Assembly (NCBI GenBank): GCA_022376515.1
Contig: WTXI01000008.1
Location: forward strand, 186,001-250,000
Direction of reading: 5' to 3'
Length of the DNA: 64,000 nucleotides
Source of the DNA: Lactifluus volemus
Lineage: Eukaryota; Basidiomycota; Agaricomycetes; Russulales; Russulaceae
Both the position numbers and the translations under genes were made by a program. Numbering within the stretch: position 1 is the first letter of the stretch; each line of letters opens with the position of its first letter. Shown here one piece after another: positions 14,807 to 26,189 of this stretch. Under the pieces are notes generated by a model, which had not been told where the DNA came from, made no database searches, and was given only the letters and a program-made list of their open reading frames with translations.

Positions 14807-14851
14807 AAAGCGCGTCGGTCCGCTTCCCCATCTCAATCCATCCATCCATCC
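14807..14851. promoter_or_regulatory. 45-bp bidirectional promoter between METTL14 and NOC2
   Basis: Only 45 bases separate the two start codons. The NOC2 side consists of four TCCA units (14837-14852), and the last A is the A of the NOC2 ATG. Transcription starts must lie inside this gap or within the opposite gene. Confidence 0.55.
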
Positions 14852-14852
14852 A
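14837..14852. repeat. TCCA tetranucleotide repeat overlapping the NOC2 start codon
   Basis: Four TCCA copies end in the first base of the NOC2 ATG. Length changes here would alter the leader but not the coding frame. Confidence 0.8.
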
Positions 14853-17517
14853 TGGCCAAGAGGGGCACAAAAGCTACCCGAAAATTTGCGGCGAGCGGAC
14901 AACTCACAAAGAAAATTCAAGCTCGACGGAAACACCAGCAGATCCAACGAAATGTTCACAAAAAAAAGGGCGCAAAGGCTAATAAGGGACGGCCAGAGCG
15001 CGTCGCTCATGTCGACCGAGAAAGCGAAGAGGATGAGCAGAATAAAGCCTCTTCTACGAAAAAAAGGTACGTTATATTTCAAAACCATTTTCAATGGATG
15101 GATCCTTGACGCTGTGATCCAGCCTGAAAGGCATGTCTGTAGATGACTTTTTGGGCGCGAGTTTTATGGAGGATGAGGTGAGTGTAGACTCGACGTCTCT
15201 CTTCGGAACCCAAACATAATGCGCGATTCTAGGTTGAAGAGTCTGGTGGTGAAGGCTCTGATTTCTCGGACAATGATGAACACGACGACGACCTTCACGA
15301 TCACGATGATGCTTCATTTGCATCCGTGGACGAACTCGAAGGTGCGTGAGTTTTTTTTTTCTCGCAGACTTCCATTCAGTACGTAGATGAGGGTGAAACG
15401 CACATGCTGGAACTATCCAAACTCGCTGAGAAGGATCCCGAGTTTTACAAGTATCTGCAGGACCACGATCGCGAACTCTTGGAATTCAGCATGGACGTCG
15501 TTAACGACGATGACCATGTCGACGACACTGATGATGCCGGAGAATCGGACGGTGACCAGCTCCCCACTTTGACGGAGAATATATTGCGGACCTGGCAAAA
15601 GTCTCTCCTCGAGGTGCGTGTCGCATCTTTTTTGAGGGACCGAATCAAAAAGCGGCTTACTTTTTGGGGGTAGACAAGGTCCCTGCGCGCTTTGCGCAAG
15701 CTCCTGGTCGCGTTCCGCTCCGCAGTCTTCATGAATGAAGACGACAAGGTGCTCGCGTGGACCATTGACAGCCCCACCGGTGCGTTTCCCTCATCATTTC
15801 TCGTGATCCCTGACTGTATTGATAGAACCTAGTGTACGACAAGCTGGTGAGAACGGCCCTCCGATACACCCCTGTTGTTCTGGACCACCATGTCCCTACA
15901 AAACTCTGCCAAACGGACGTTTGTGAGTCCACAGTGGGCCAGTCATACACCACCTTCTCACACGTCGGCGAAGCAAAGCTCCCACACAGACCCAAAAATT
16001 AAAGACGTTACAGAAACTCATCGTTTCGTTTTTCCACAATATCATCCACATCACCTCACAACTCTCTGATCCTGAGCTGTTGAAGCTGGCAATCACGGAG
16101 AGTGCGAAAGTTCTCCCTTATGTTACAAGCAGTCGCAAAACCGTCAAGCGATATCTTAAAGTTGTCCCCTTCATCCTTGTTTACCGTCACATGGCTCATG
16201 CTTGATTCAGGCATGCTTGGACCTATGGTCTACAGCAGACGACAGTGTGCGAATGGTCACAATTCTTGCCATCCATAAGCTTGCATCTGCGCCTGACGAA
16301 TCTATTCTTGATCTCGTATTAAAAGTGAGTCCCAAAACAAAGGTTTGAAAGATAGTCTCATTCTCGCCACTTTCGTTAGAGTACCTACCAAACACTAGTA
16401 AAATCTTCGAAGAATACCAACTCTCATTCCTTGCCGTCTATCACTTTTATGAAGAATTCGGCTTCGGAGATCTTTTGTCTCAATCAACAGGCTACATATC
16501 AGCACGCATTTGGTTTTATCAGACAGCTGGCCATCCACCTTCGTAGTAGCATGAAGTTGAAAACCAAGGTGGGTATTCATCTTGGAACCGTGTCTTTTGC
16601 TCATTTTGGCGAATCCACAGGACTCGTACAAGCAGGTATACAACTGGCAATATGTTCATGCTGTCGATTTTTGGTCATTGGTCCTTGCTCGAGCTTGCGA
16701 GAACCAAGGGGGAGCTGATGATAGAAAAAAAGAGGGCCTACAACTGCTCATATACCCACTCGTACAAGTTGCGACGGGGGCTATCAGTATGTCACCTCGA
16801 CCACTCTATGCCTACCGTATACTGATGTGCCCGTAGGCTCCTCTCCCACCCCCGGTCTTATCCCTTCCACTTGCATATGGTCCGGTCGCTAATTCACCTG
16901 ACAAACACACTCACACATACATCCCTCTCTCTCCTTACCTTTTACCGATCTTGACTACAGCCCTCACTTCGACCAAATCCAAAGCCTCCACCTTGCGACC
17001 TCTAGATTTTGAGACCAATCTGCGTGCGCCGCAACAATACGTGAAGACGCGTGTTTACGCAGAAAACGTTGCGCAGGAGGCTGCCTTTTTGATAACAGAG
17101 TGGCTGTCCGTGCGCGTTGTCCATGCCAGCATTGCCTTTCCTGATCTCGTCGTCCCGATCGTCGCTTCTCTACGCCGAGCGTTGAAAACTGCACACGGTG
17201 GCCCCAAGGTGAGCGGCACGACAAAAGCGCTCGTGGAACGAATCGAGGAGAGCGCACGTTGGATCGCTCAACGACGCGCTGGAGTTACGTTTGCACCCGC
17301 AAACACGGACGCCGTTGGTGTTTGGGAGGGGGAAGTACAGCTTGAGGATGCACCGCTTTTCAAGTACGCTCGCGTGCTGCGCAAGACTCGCGAAAGGCAG
17401 CGTAAACTTGTCGAAAAGGTGTGTATGTGTGCGATGTGGTTAACCTATCACTAGTCACTGATGTCTGGCTCGCCACACTAGGCGCGCTCGGGCGAAGATG
17501 AGATGGTCGAAGAATGA
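14852..17517 (+). CDS. NOC2: Noc2 nucleolar complex protein (60S ribosome assembly/export)
   Basis: Exons: 14852-15066, 15123-15177, 15233-15341, 15387-15613, 15674-15779, 15833-15918, 15990-16160, 16211-16324, 16380-16568, 16621-16790, 16837-17418 and 17482-17517. The start is basic (MAKRGTKATRKF), then acidic (SVDDFLGASFMEDE). Conserved Noc2 blocks follow: LRALRKLLVAFRSAV, LKTLQKLIVSFFHNI, LPYVTSSRK, VYNWQYVHAVDFWSLVL, YPFHLHMVRSLI and HTYIPLSPYLLPIL. Noc2 works with Noc1/Mak21 and Noc3 on pre-60S particles. Inside exon 11, in the CA-rich sequence around 16900-16915, the frame changes between LIHLTNT and HTYIPL with no room for an intron, so one base appears to be missing or extra. The exon 10/11 join (GTCACC donor) is the least certain. 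An intact ancestor is assumed. Confidence 0.92.
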
Positions 17518-20153
17518 TTGTTCATACTCACACGGTCAATCCGGGGGATAGGAGAGTTTATTCAATTTGAGACTGTGGCACGGAATGATATGTGATATAT
17601 GCGTTATACCTGTACGGGTACGCTAAACCCAGTTGTTGACCCCTTAGATGAAACAACTTCTTTTTGATTGAGAGGTCCCCTTCCGCGCTAATTCTGCAGA
17701 TTTCAACTCGTCGCTTGCTCGTCTCTCCGTGCTTGCCGGTCCTTCAACATACAATCATCTAAATCAAGTTACTCCCCCCCTTCCCTACTGCTCGCAGGAT
17801 ATTTCCTGTGATTTATTTTTATTTTTTTTACTCCGTTTAGCAAAATGAAAGTTTTTTTTTTTGAATGAAATACATACAATCTCTACCCCCCAACCCCTAT
17901 CTTCTCGCGCACGCCACATATCTGGTGCCACAACCCTCAATGTTGGGAGATTTGAATGGCAGCCCCGTTTAAGGACCAAAATGGTTCCTGGGTAATACTT
18001 GGATGATAGCAATACTATAACTTGGGCTGCCGCGTTTCCGCCTTCCGCCGCCACCGCCGCCGCCGTGATAAAGTCGCCCAATCAACATGTATCCCACAAG
18101 ACCATCTGTACGATTCGTCCCACGCGCAAATAACGCTAGTCTCCCCAAAAAAAGATCTAACCTAAATGTCTTTTTGGTTGTTCTCGGCTTAACCGGGTAT
18201 CCGTGCCGTTTCGGCCAAGACGTCTTGGCCTGTCCCTGACTTGGACCAACGAACGAACGAACGAACTCTACGGATCAATCTTGACCTGCCAAGGAAAATA
18301 CATTCCTTGGGGATAATCGCTTGGAGGGGGTGGGGGGGAGACAACCCACGGGTTATTTGCGGACCTTCCAAATGGTAATATTATCTTTGCAAGGTGGCAG
18401 CTTCAATGAAATAGATACAGTAGGTGAAGTACCGGTGACATGACACAATAGTGACGTGTGCCGTGGAAGATGTTGACGTTCTCCCTCTCTCACACACACA
18501 CACCGTTCTGTCATCCAAAACTGTCTAGCAGGCAATTTTTGCTCCTTTTTACACCGGCGGTGCATGCAAGGACTATAAAAAAAAAAACAAGAACACTCCC
18601 ATTGACTTTTTTGGGACACCCGGTGTGGTTGTTGGCGCTCGAACAAGTTACAATCAGTCGCGTGTTGTTGTTATCGTTGCACCAAAAAAGAAAAAAAAAA
18701 GTTGGGCTTTTTTTTGTCAGAATTCACAAGCACCCCGCAGTCACCGCACAAACCCCTACACCGAAATTGGCCCGTCGTTGTGTCACCTTCCTGCATGGGT
18801 GACATCTCTGCGTCGTGTGGCTTTCCGCAGCGGAATACCTTTCCCCCCCCCCTCCTATCAGGTCATCTCACCACGTTTTGATCACGGCTTTTCTTTGTTC
18901 CCGACCTGGTTGCGACTGAGGTCGCATCGCCCTATATAAAAGTTAACTTAAGTTCGAAGTTCCAGGAAGCACAACCCAAGTTTTGAGCGCCCGTGACGTG
19001 AAGGGGGGCACACAGATCAGACAGTTATTATGAACTATACTTACTGTAGTAGTAAGTTATCAACAACCAGGAACCCCCAAATACAGTACAACAAGCACTA
19101 CACCGCTAGGCTACTACTTACTACAGTCGCAAGGCACAACATAACGCGTTTCCTGTTGCTGTGAAAAGGTAGTAGTTGTACTGTAAGTTACGGCGGGTGC
19201 TATAGTAGTTGGAGTCAAATCAACCGCTGGGTTATTCAGCGCTACTGGTCAGATAGATGACCCGGAATTGGTAGCTCAGCGGCCTATGCGCCAGGCTGCT
19301 GTGGCGATTTTACAAGTACAGTACATGTACACACGTCCGCGCCGACTTGACTCCGCGATCGAGGTCCGTTTATTTTATTAACAACCCTTTGGAGAGATTC
19401 GGAACCGTTTTGTCCGACTTGCCGACGAGAATGAAAGGGGTTGTTGTGGGCAGCTCCACCGTTGTTTTCGCGAGGCGAGCGCGCGCGCGAAAAAAAAAAG
19501 TGGCAATCCCGGATAACAATTCCGACTTTTTTTTTTATCTTAGGTTTGTTTTCACCGCCAACGGAAAATACTACCCCAGCAGGGATGAAGGGTAGAAGTA
19601 CACCACAACATGTTCAAAAAAAAAGCTCTCACCATTTCTCCATGAGGCGAAAGGGGCACTCCCCCTCATGTTGTTACCGGAAATTAAAAAAGTGGCACAC
19701 ATTGTGCAATGAACATTGATCAACGGCGGCGCGGGGCTACGTTTTACTAGTACATCATGTATTAGGTTTGGTTTGAGAAGAAGAGACCCTGCAAAACGCC
19801 AGCCACCCAGCGCAATATTTTGTGTGAATAGTTCGTCATAGGGCTCACCTCATTGCCGGGTAAACGCTCAGTCATGTACGTGTGGCGCATCTACGGCATT
19901 TTATGGGCGCTGTAAAAAGTAAAAGTTGGTTGTGGTTGATGGTACAAAAATAATGGGAAGAGTCGCGCAAAAGTTAGTTTTTTTTGGCCGAATTGGAAAA
20001 GAAAGGTTATGTTATGGGTGGGGCCCCGCAAGGCGAGGGCAGAAGGGGCGAAACAAGAACAAGAGGCTTCGATTGACGATCCCCCCCCCCTCCCCGTTCT
20101 TGATGGTTTTAGGTGCAAAGTCGGTAGATCATTGGAGGTATACACGCCTTGTA
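17518..20153. other. Gene-poor region, 2.6 kb
   Basis: No convincing gene was found on either strand; open frames here are short and unlike proteins. It holds poly-A/T runs, a GAAC tetranucleotide repeat near 18248-18266, a CA run near 18491-18501, and a TATA-like TATATAAAAG at 18933-18942. It also has TACTGTA/TACAGTA motifs clustered near 19041-19325 (one pair forms an inverted repeat) and a long G/C run near 20080. An untranslated RNA or degraded repeat is possible but unsupported. Confidence 0.5.
19042..19126. repeat. Imperfect inverted repeat, arms about 15 nt
   Basis: The left arm TACTGTAGTAGTAAGT (19042-19057) is matched on the opposite strand by ACTACTTACTACAGT (19113-19127), about 55 nt apart. 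A third related copy (GTAGTAGTTGTACTGTAAG) follows near 19168. This could be a small hairpin or the remnant of a miniature transposon. No flanking target duplication was identified. Confidence 0.35.
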
Positions 20154-20534
20154 CTACCACACGTTGAAAAAAATCTTCCACCAAGGTCGCCCGATACCTT
20201 TGAGACTCTTTTCATATCCTTCCTTCAGCCGGACGTAATGTAACGGCATTGAAGCGGGTCTCAACACCGTTTGCGGGATCGGAATCTAAGAGAGATATGA
20301 ATCATGAAATGAGGAATTGTTTTTATTTTTATTTTTTATACTGACTTGAGCAGAGACCTTGTTCGTTTGAAGTGCGTCAGTGGCAATCACGGCCCTTTGG
20401 GAGAGCGCAGGGTGGTCAGCGAGGGCGGAAAGAAAAGTTTTTAATTGAAGGTTGGGGCGAAGGGGATCTGCTGGCCACTCTGCGGCGATATTGCGAAGAC
20501 GGTTTTGTGCGTGCCTCAGATAGTTTATCGACAT
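20154..20534 (-). CDS. Small UQCC2/CBP6-like mitochondrial protein
   Basis: Two exons, 20534-20346 and 20285-20154, flank a 60-nt intron (donor GTCAGT, acceptor CTTAG) and encode 106 residues in a clean frame. The N-terminal pattern RLRNIAAEWPADPLRP recalls the L..EWP.D motif of UQCC2/Cbp6 proteins, which help assemble cytochrome bc1 (complex III). The C-terminal part, LRPASMPLHYVRL and KGIGRPWWKIFF, is basic and aromatic and looks conserved. Family assignment rests on this short motif and is tentative. The upstream in-frame CTG/ATG region adds 17 residues if an earlier start is used; the ATG at 20532-20534 is preferred. It is the only gene found between 17.5 and 22 kb. Confidence 0.6.
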
Positions 20535-21998
20535 TGTGGAGGGAAGTAAGAGGAAGGGAGGGAGCGTGGCATGGCACGTGAGCAATCGAGATGAACCTCC
20601 GATCGAAAAACGTGTTTCCTTTCTTCCAAACGAACGGCACTAGCAGCTCCTACTACTGCAAAACTCCTCTTCCTTCTGATCGCAGATGGCATGGGAAAAA
20701 TCTATAGTGACACATGCAAAACCTGTTCCGTTTCTGACTTGACATGCTCTCACGAGTGAGCCCGCGTGGCACGCGATGTATCCTTTTAGCATCTATCGTC
20801 CTATCCACCGTTGCGGTCAGCTCTAGGTCCCCGTAAATTTTGCTTGGTAACACCGCCCAGAAGACTCGTTTGTGGATGATGGGCACTCGCACAATTTCGT
20901 AGCTCTCTAAGAGGCCTTTTACATCATAGTTGAGTTATGCTTTCGGTGATTGATGGTGGGCGTTCATTCCATCCTCGTTCTCCGTACTATTTTTCGGGAA
21001 AAGTCTCCGATCGATATGATCATGATGGCGACACCTGCTCTCTCGATCTCCAATTTATCCCATCTAGAAATCCCTTTGTTGATGCTCCAAGTCGTTCGCA
21101 GTTGGAAGGGCCATCGGAAAGTTCCACTCACCCGTTCTGAGCGACAACCCCGCTTTCTTCTGGAACTCAGTTACTGTCTTTCTCTTTCAATAAAAAAAAA
21201 AAAAAGTCTCACATGACGGCTGGGTGTTCTATTTCGAGGTGGCCGGAGTTTTACCTTTTGGTCAGCACTACCCCATCCGCGGCATCTCTCATCCCCAGTC
21301 ACCGGCAGCACTAATCGTCAGTTTGGTTGTGCTGCGTCGTAGACAGCGGCCTCGCTGCCATCAGAAAAGATCGCGGATGATCATTTCAACCGTGACCCCC
21401 ACATTTCCCTCTCAGGGCACCCCCCAAAAATTTCCCGTACTCAGCTACCGGTGTACCTTTCTGAGCAAACATCGTCTCGCTTATCGGGCCGGGTTGCATT
21501 TCGTCGGTTCCCCCTCCTACATATCCGATCGGTTTTATCGTACTCACGCCACTACCTAAGAGTATTTGCTCATGTCGTGTGCTTGATTTCATCGCGGGGT
21601 TATCGCGACGGCGTCACCCGAATCCGATTCCAGTCGTAAAAATGGTTTTTTCCACGGATAGCTTTTTTTTTAAATCAAGTCCCACAGAGGACGTTCTTCT
21701 AGGAACCCCTCTTTCGAGAAGTGATCTTAGATCTCAATCTACGCGAAGATCACAATAATATAAAGTTGGAATTTTTCATGAGATCTGCGTATCAATGGTC
21801 GTTAGATGCAGCGTTTCGCCTTTCTAGAAAGTAGTTCTACGACGATGAGTGGTGGTCCAACGAATGACGAGGAGGTCGTGTACGTTACGCCGCTCTACGC
21901 CACTCGTGCGGGGAATTACCATAATCAGACACGGCGCCTTTTAGCTTCCCAGCATTAGCCGCTCTTCTTCCCATCACACCATCCCGGTGTGTGGTATC
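20535..21998. other. Intergenic region, 1.5 kb
   Basis: No recognisable gene. Short open frames exist on the plus strand (20937-21140, 21224-21559) but their translations show no domain, and codon positions look random. It contains A/T runs and presumably the promoter of the Hsp70-like gene at its right end. Confidence 0.45.
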
Positions 21999-24900
21999 AT
22001 GTCGTGTTGCGGAGAGTCTCGCTCACAAGGCGTCAGGAGTGAGACCGTTGGTACCCTTCAGCCGTTTCCCATCTCTCAACAACCTACACCCCACCCTAGG
22101 ATCGACCCCTTTCCTCAGAAACCTTCTCCTAATCTACCGACGATTCCCTCTCCTACACAGGTCCATCCCTTCGCAGGTCTCACCGGGAATCAACCATCGC
22201 CACCGTTATCGTCTACGGCCCAAGGCGGCTCAGTGACATCTTCCCCTCCACCCCTATTAGATTCCCAAATGGTCGCGTTCGGCCGTGGTGGCTCGACCGC
22301 AGATGCGGTGGGTTCTCTAAGCCCGTTGCGACGGCCCAGTCCTTCGTACCCTGCTTCGGGTAGTACTAGTCCCAACCTGCTTTCCACTTATCAACCATCT
22401 GCGGCCTTTCCTTCCTCGTTACCGCTCACCACGGATGAAGGGAAAATGTCGGTTGCCATCGATTTTGGTGAGCGTCGCGTTCTCACCTCCCTTCCCCCTC
22501 TACGCTTAACCAAAAAAAAAAAATGACGGTTTATGGTTCAGGAACTACCTTTTCGGGCGTGGCAAGTCCCTCTCTTCTTCCGCCGTAATAATCATGTTAC
22601 GAATTTGTTGGTGCCTCAGGCTTACGGCTCTTCGCGTATTGCTGCGGGAAAAGTCCAGCAAATTTTGCATTGGCCTGGATCGATGGAAACGTTTAGAAAA
22701 GTTCCAACTTGTCTTTTATATGATGAACGGGGTCAAGTGCTCGCATGGGGCCTGGAAGCTAAAAATACCAAGCCGGTCCCCGGATCCATCAAATGTGAAT
22801 GGTACGCGCTTTTTACGAAGTGTCCCTAATTTAGTCGAACACGACGAACGTTTGCCCCTTATACAGGTTTAAACTCTTCCTCGAGCCTCACGCGCTTGGA
22901 GATCAAAGTACGGTCGACCCACGGTTACCTCCTTTACCGGTAAAGGGAAGCAAAAGTTGGCCGACGATCGTGTGAGCTAACGTGTGATTTTTTGCAGCCG
23001 GGAAAGAAGGCCATCCATCTCATCGTGGACTTTCTATACTGTATGTGGGAATACGCAAGAGAGCAGATAACCCGCGAGATTGGCGCTGTCTCTGACCTCG
23101 GTGAGAAATGGGATAAATGGACTCTTGTTGTACCTATATTGAGACGTTTCATCCTAGATTCGGCTGACGTGTGGCTAACCGTTCCTGCCGCCTGGGATGC
23201 TCGTGGTTGTGATATGATGCGTGAAGCAGCGATCACCGCCGGTCTTGTCCGCTCAATAGGAGCACGAGACCGTGACTGGCGAGATCGACTTCACATTATC
23301 ACGTACGGATGCCCCCTCGCTCTATTCAGTTGTTGGGTCCTGACACATTGTAATTTCAGTGAACCCGAGGCAGCGGCAGTACATTGTGCCCACTTGACAG
23401 ACCTTCATAGATTGAAGCCCAGTCAAATATTCATGATTTGTGACGCAGGAGGTGGTACCGTTGTACGTTTCACCCCCTCCCCCCTTTTGGTTTAGCTGGT
23501 CTGACGCCTCAAGTAGGATCTTGCCGTTTATCAGATTCTTGGACAGTTGGCAACCCTTGAGATAGCCGAGATGTGTGCGCGTTCTGGAGCTAATTGCGGT
23601 TCTCTATTTCTTGATTTGCGCTTTCGAGAGCTCGTCCGAACCTTACTTGTTGACCATCCTGCCCATCTGGATGCAGCAAGTTTGGCCTACTTTATGCATT
23701 CCTTCAGTGAAACAGAAAAACTTACGTACAGGGGTGAAATCGATGACGGTATGTAGGAAAAAGGACTATTTGTCCTCCTGCCTCCGCCGATTAACGCCCT
23801 CGCGTTTTTCTGCAGGTTTTATGTTTAACTTTACGTGCTTCAACGTCGAAGACCCGGACGACCCTCAGGTTGGCTTGGTCAACGGAGAGCTTTCTATTCC
23901 AGGGAACCTTCTACGTCGAGAAGTTTTTGACCCTGTCGTGAACCAGGTGCGTCCTGTCTAGGAGCGGTTACGTACGTCATCTATCGCAGTTTGGCTAAAT
24001 TTCTTTCACGCAGGCACTAGAGCTCATTGAAGAACAAATGAAGAAAGTCAATCAACGGATTGATGCCCTCCTTCTCGTCGGGGGCTTCTCCGGAAGCGGG
24101 TACTTGTTCAAGAGGGTCGAAGTCAGTGACGAATTCCAGAGGAAGAAATGTTCTGAATCTGATTTCCTGTGTGCCCAGGAACTGTTTGGGGGACGAGTGA
24201 GAGTGATTGCACGTCCCTCGGACGCTGATACAGCCACGGCGCGTGGCGCAGCTCAATACGGTTTGGCGCGCCGACCGCTTGTATCTTCTGTGGTCGCGCC
24301 TCGGTCATACATGATGAAGGTGGGCTGGCTACTTGGGCACGCTTACGTTTATAATACTTGGTCCGATTTCAGGTCAAATTACCTGCTGAACGAGAAGATT
24401 TCATGAAGCGCCCAGCGTATGTTTCCGTCAATAACGCCGGAGTTCCCATTTGCGAGAACAGGTGAAACCCGTTCGGGGCACTCGTTAATCCCTTGTGAAA
24501 TGAACGTTTTCCCACAGGTTGCAGTATTTGGTGGCGAAAGGTGCCATCTTGCGCAAAGGGTTCGTGTGCCCTCAGCCTCCCTTACCTTTAATCGGCTCAT
24601 CTCCCACGCAGCCAGAAGATCAAGACAAAGTTCTGGTGAGTGAACAGATTTCCAGACGGTGAAGGGACTGATCCGTGGCGAAAAGTAAATATTCACAAAC
24701 GCAACACGGTCGGTAATCGTGAGATTTGAAAACAAGGTGGTTCACGTCCATTTTTCTCTATAGACCGGGTCTTTGTGGCCACGATGTATACATCGGATGT
24801 TGACAAGATCATGCGATATACGGATGAGGTGGGCTCCGTTTAATTCGGAGGGGGTCACGAGGGGATTATCTGATGCTATACTATATCAAGGGCGAGACGG

Positions 24901-25154
24901 TGGAGCTATGTAAATGGACGGTGGACATCGGGTCGTTGCCCTCATTCCAAGAGAATGCGAACATGCCCGCGCAGAACGGGTTTTACACAGGTGAGTCGGT
25001 CAATTTTGGATTGTATAGCACGGGCAAAAAAGATGAAACGATTGGTTGTTAGATTTTGAACTGGGCCTGGAACTGGATGGAGCGGAAGTACGCGGGATCT
25101 TGCTATACGAGGAACGTGAGTGGGGCCGGGTTGTATTTGATATGTTGTCTTGAC
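21999..25154 (+). CDS. Hsp70-like protein of the HSPA12 family
   Basis: About 16 exons. Well-supported ones are 21999-22467, 22542-22561, 22620-22801, 22867-22939, 22998-23100, 23158-23302, 23360-23462, 23517-23748, 23816-23946, 24014-24121, 24179-24319, 24373-24461, 24518-24639, 24764-24828, 24891-24990 and 25053 onward. An actin-type ATPase fold is visible: MSVAIDFGTTFSGVAYG, WLTVPAAWD, EPEAAAV, CDAGGGTVDLAVY, LLLVGGFSGSGYL and DTATARGAAQYGL. Such proteins are greatly expanded in basidiomycetes, with unknown clients. The N-terminal 150 residues are a Pro/Ser-rich extension beginning MSCC. Intron 2 is GC-AG. The exon near 24560-24640 is uncertain: an alternative reading gives RKGQKIKTKFW but loses phase. 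The 3' end is either the TGA at 25152-25154, or, via a strong GTGAGT donor at 25116, an 11-nt exon ending at 25259. Confidence 0.83.
22562..22619 (+). other. GC-AG intron in the Hsp70-like gene
   Basis: Between GTTFSGV and AYGSSR the only junction that keeps phase begins GCAAGT and ends CTCAG (58 nt). GCAAGT is the classic donor of the minor GC-AG intron class. Splicing at the nearest GT (22566) shifts the frame. Confidence 0.7.
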
Positions 25155-25259
25155 CACTGGGTTGGGTTCAATCTGATCTTTTCATCTCTCTTGCCTTGCG
25201 GATGGTTTGTTGACTTGTGCCGGAGACCAATTTGGTATAAATTTGCAGGTGATCAATGA

Positions 25260-26189
25260 AAAAAGGGATTTTTCTTTCGGGAATCACCGACGGTTTATTC
25301 CGGCGGAGTTGAGAAGCAGGTTCTGGTCGGGTGGTCAGCTGTCCCTCCTTTCCGTTCTCCGTTGATAAATCCCGAGGAGAGGTGGGTGATTCTTGACAGA
25401 GAGAGATGGATGGATAACTTGGCGCGCGCGCGCGCCGGGGGCTGTGTCAAGTTCCGAACTGACTTTGGGTACCCGGTCACACTGTTAGAGCGGTAGCAAT
25501 GAGTGCCATGTGGCGCCGCCTGTGGACGACAGGTTGATGAAGATGATGATGATGATGATGCATCGGAAGCCACTCTTTTTTTTTTTTTTTTCTCAGGTCC
25601 CGCGGATCGGTGTGTTAAGTTTTTACACTCCGTAAGGTCGTTGGACGTATGCTTTGGACGTGGAATCAACGAAAGCGGATGAAAAGGGCTGATGATCGCG
25701 CGTCTGGCTATATATATTTTTATTTTTTAATCCTTCTTATCGCAAACGCTCGCTCGCGCCCGCCATTGCATAGCCTCGCTTATTAGAGTAAATAAAATAA
25801 AAATAAAAAAAGGGAATGTTTGGCACGAGTTTATGTGTAAGCGGGGACCGTCGCCATGAAACGGGGGCGGAGTGAACGGAAGGATGGCGAGATCTGGGGA
25901 AAAAGGACCAACTTTGGCTCGGTCTCGCGTCAGAACTAATGCAGATTGCCGCAACCGCAATTGATCGGGCTTGGGGCGTAAGAGCTGTCTCAAGGACACG
26001 AACCAATTGAGCACACACACGGATGTATGCGCACATATCCCACCAACTAACTCTCTTCTCCCTTTACCCCCCCTTCCCTCGCACTGGTCCCATATTTTTT
26101 ATTAAAAATAAAATGAATTTTTTCTATAAAGCCTGCTCACCCTTCCACCCAGTGGAAAATGCATCTCCTCGCCCTTTTCAGAGAGTCCA
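25260..26189. other. Intergenic region, 0.9 kb
   Basis: No gene was seen. It contains a GCGCGC alternating run near 25422-25436, a GAT trinucleotide repeat at 25542-25560, T and A runs, and the probable ALO1 promoter at its right end. Confidence 0.45.
25542..25560. repeat. GAT trinucleotide microsatellite
   Basis: Six uninterrupted GAT units and a partial seventh, in noncoding sequence. Confidence 0.8.

Noticed and set aside
19265..19345. tRNA-like A box (GGTAGCTCAGCGG)
   Set aside because: No B box (GGTTCGANTCC) at the right distance and no cloverleaf could be drawn.
20937..21559. Possible small genes between 20.9 and 21.6 kb
   Set aside because: Short frames with no recognisable domain, no splice-linked continuation and no clear start context.
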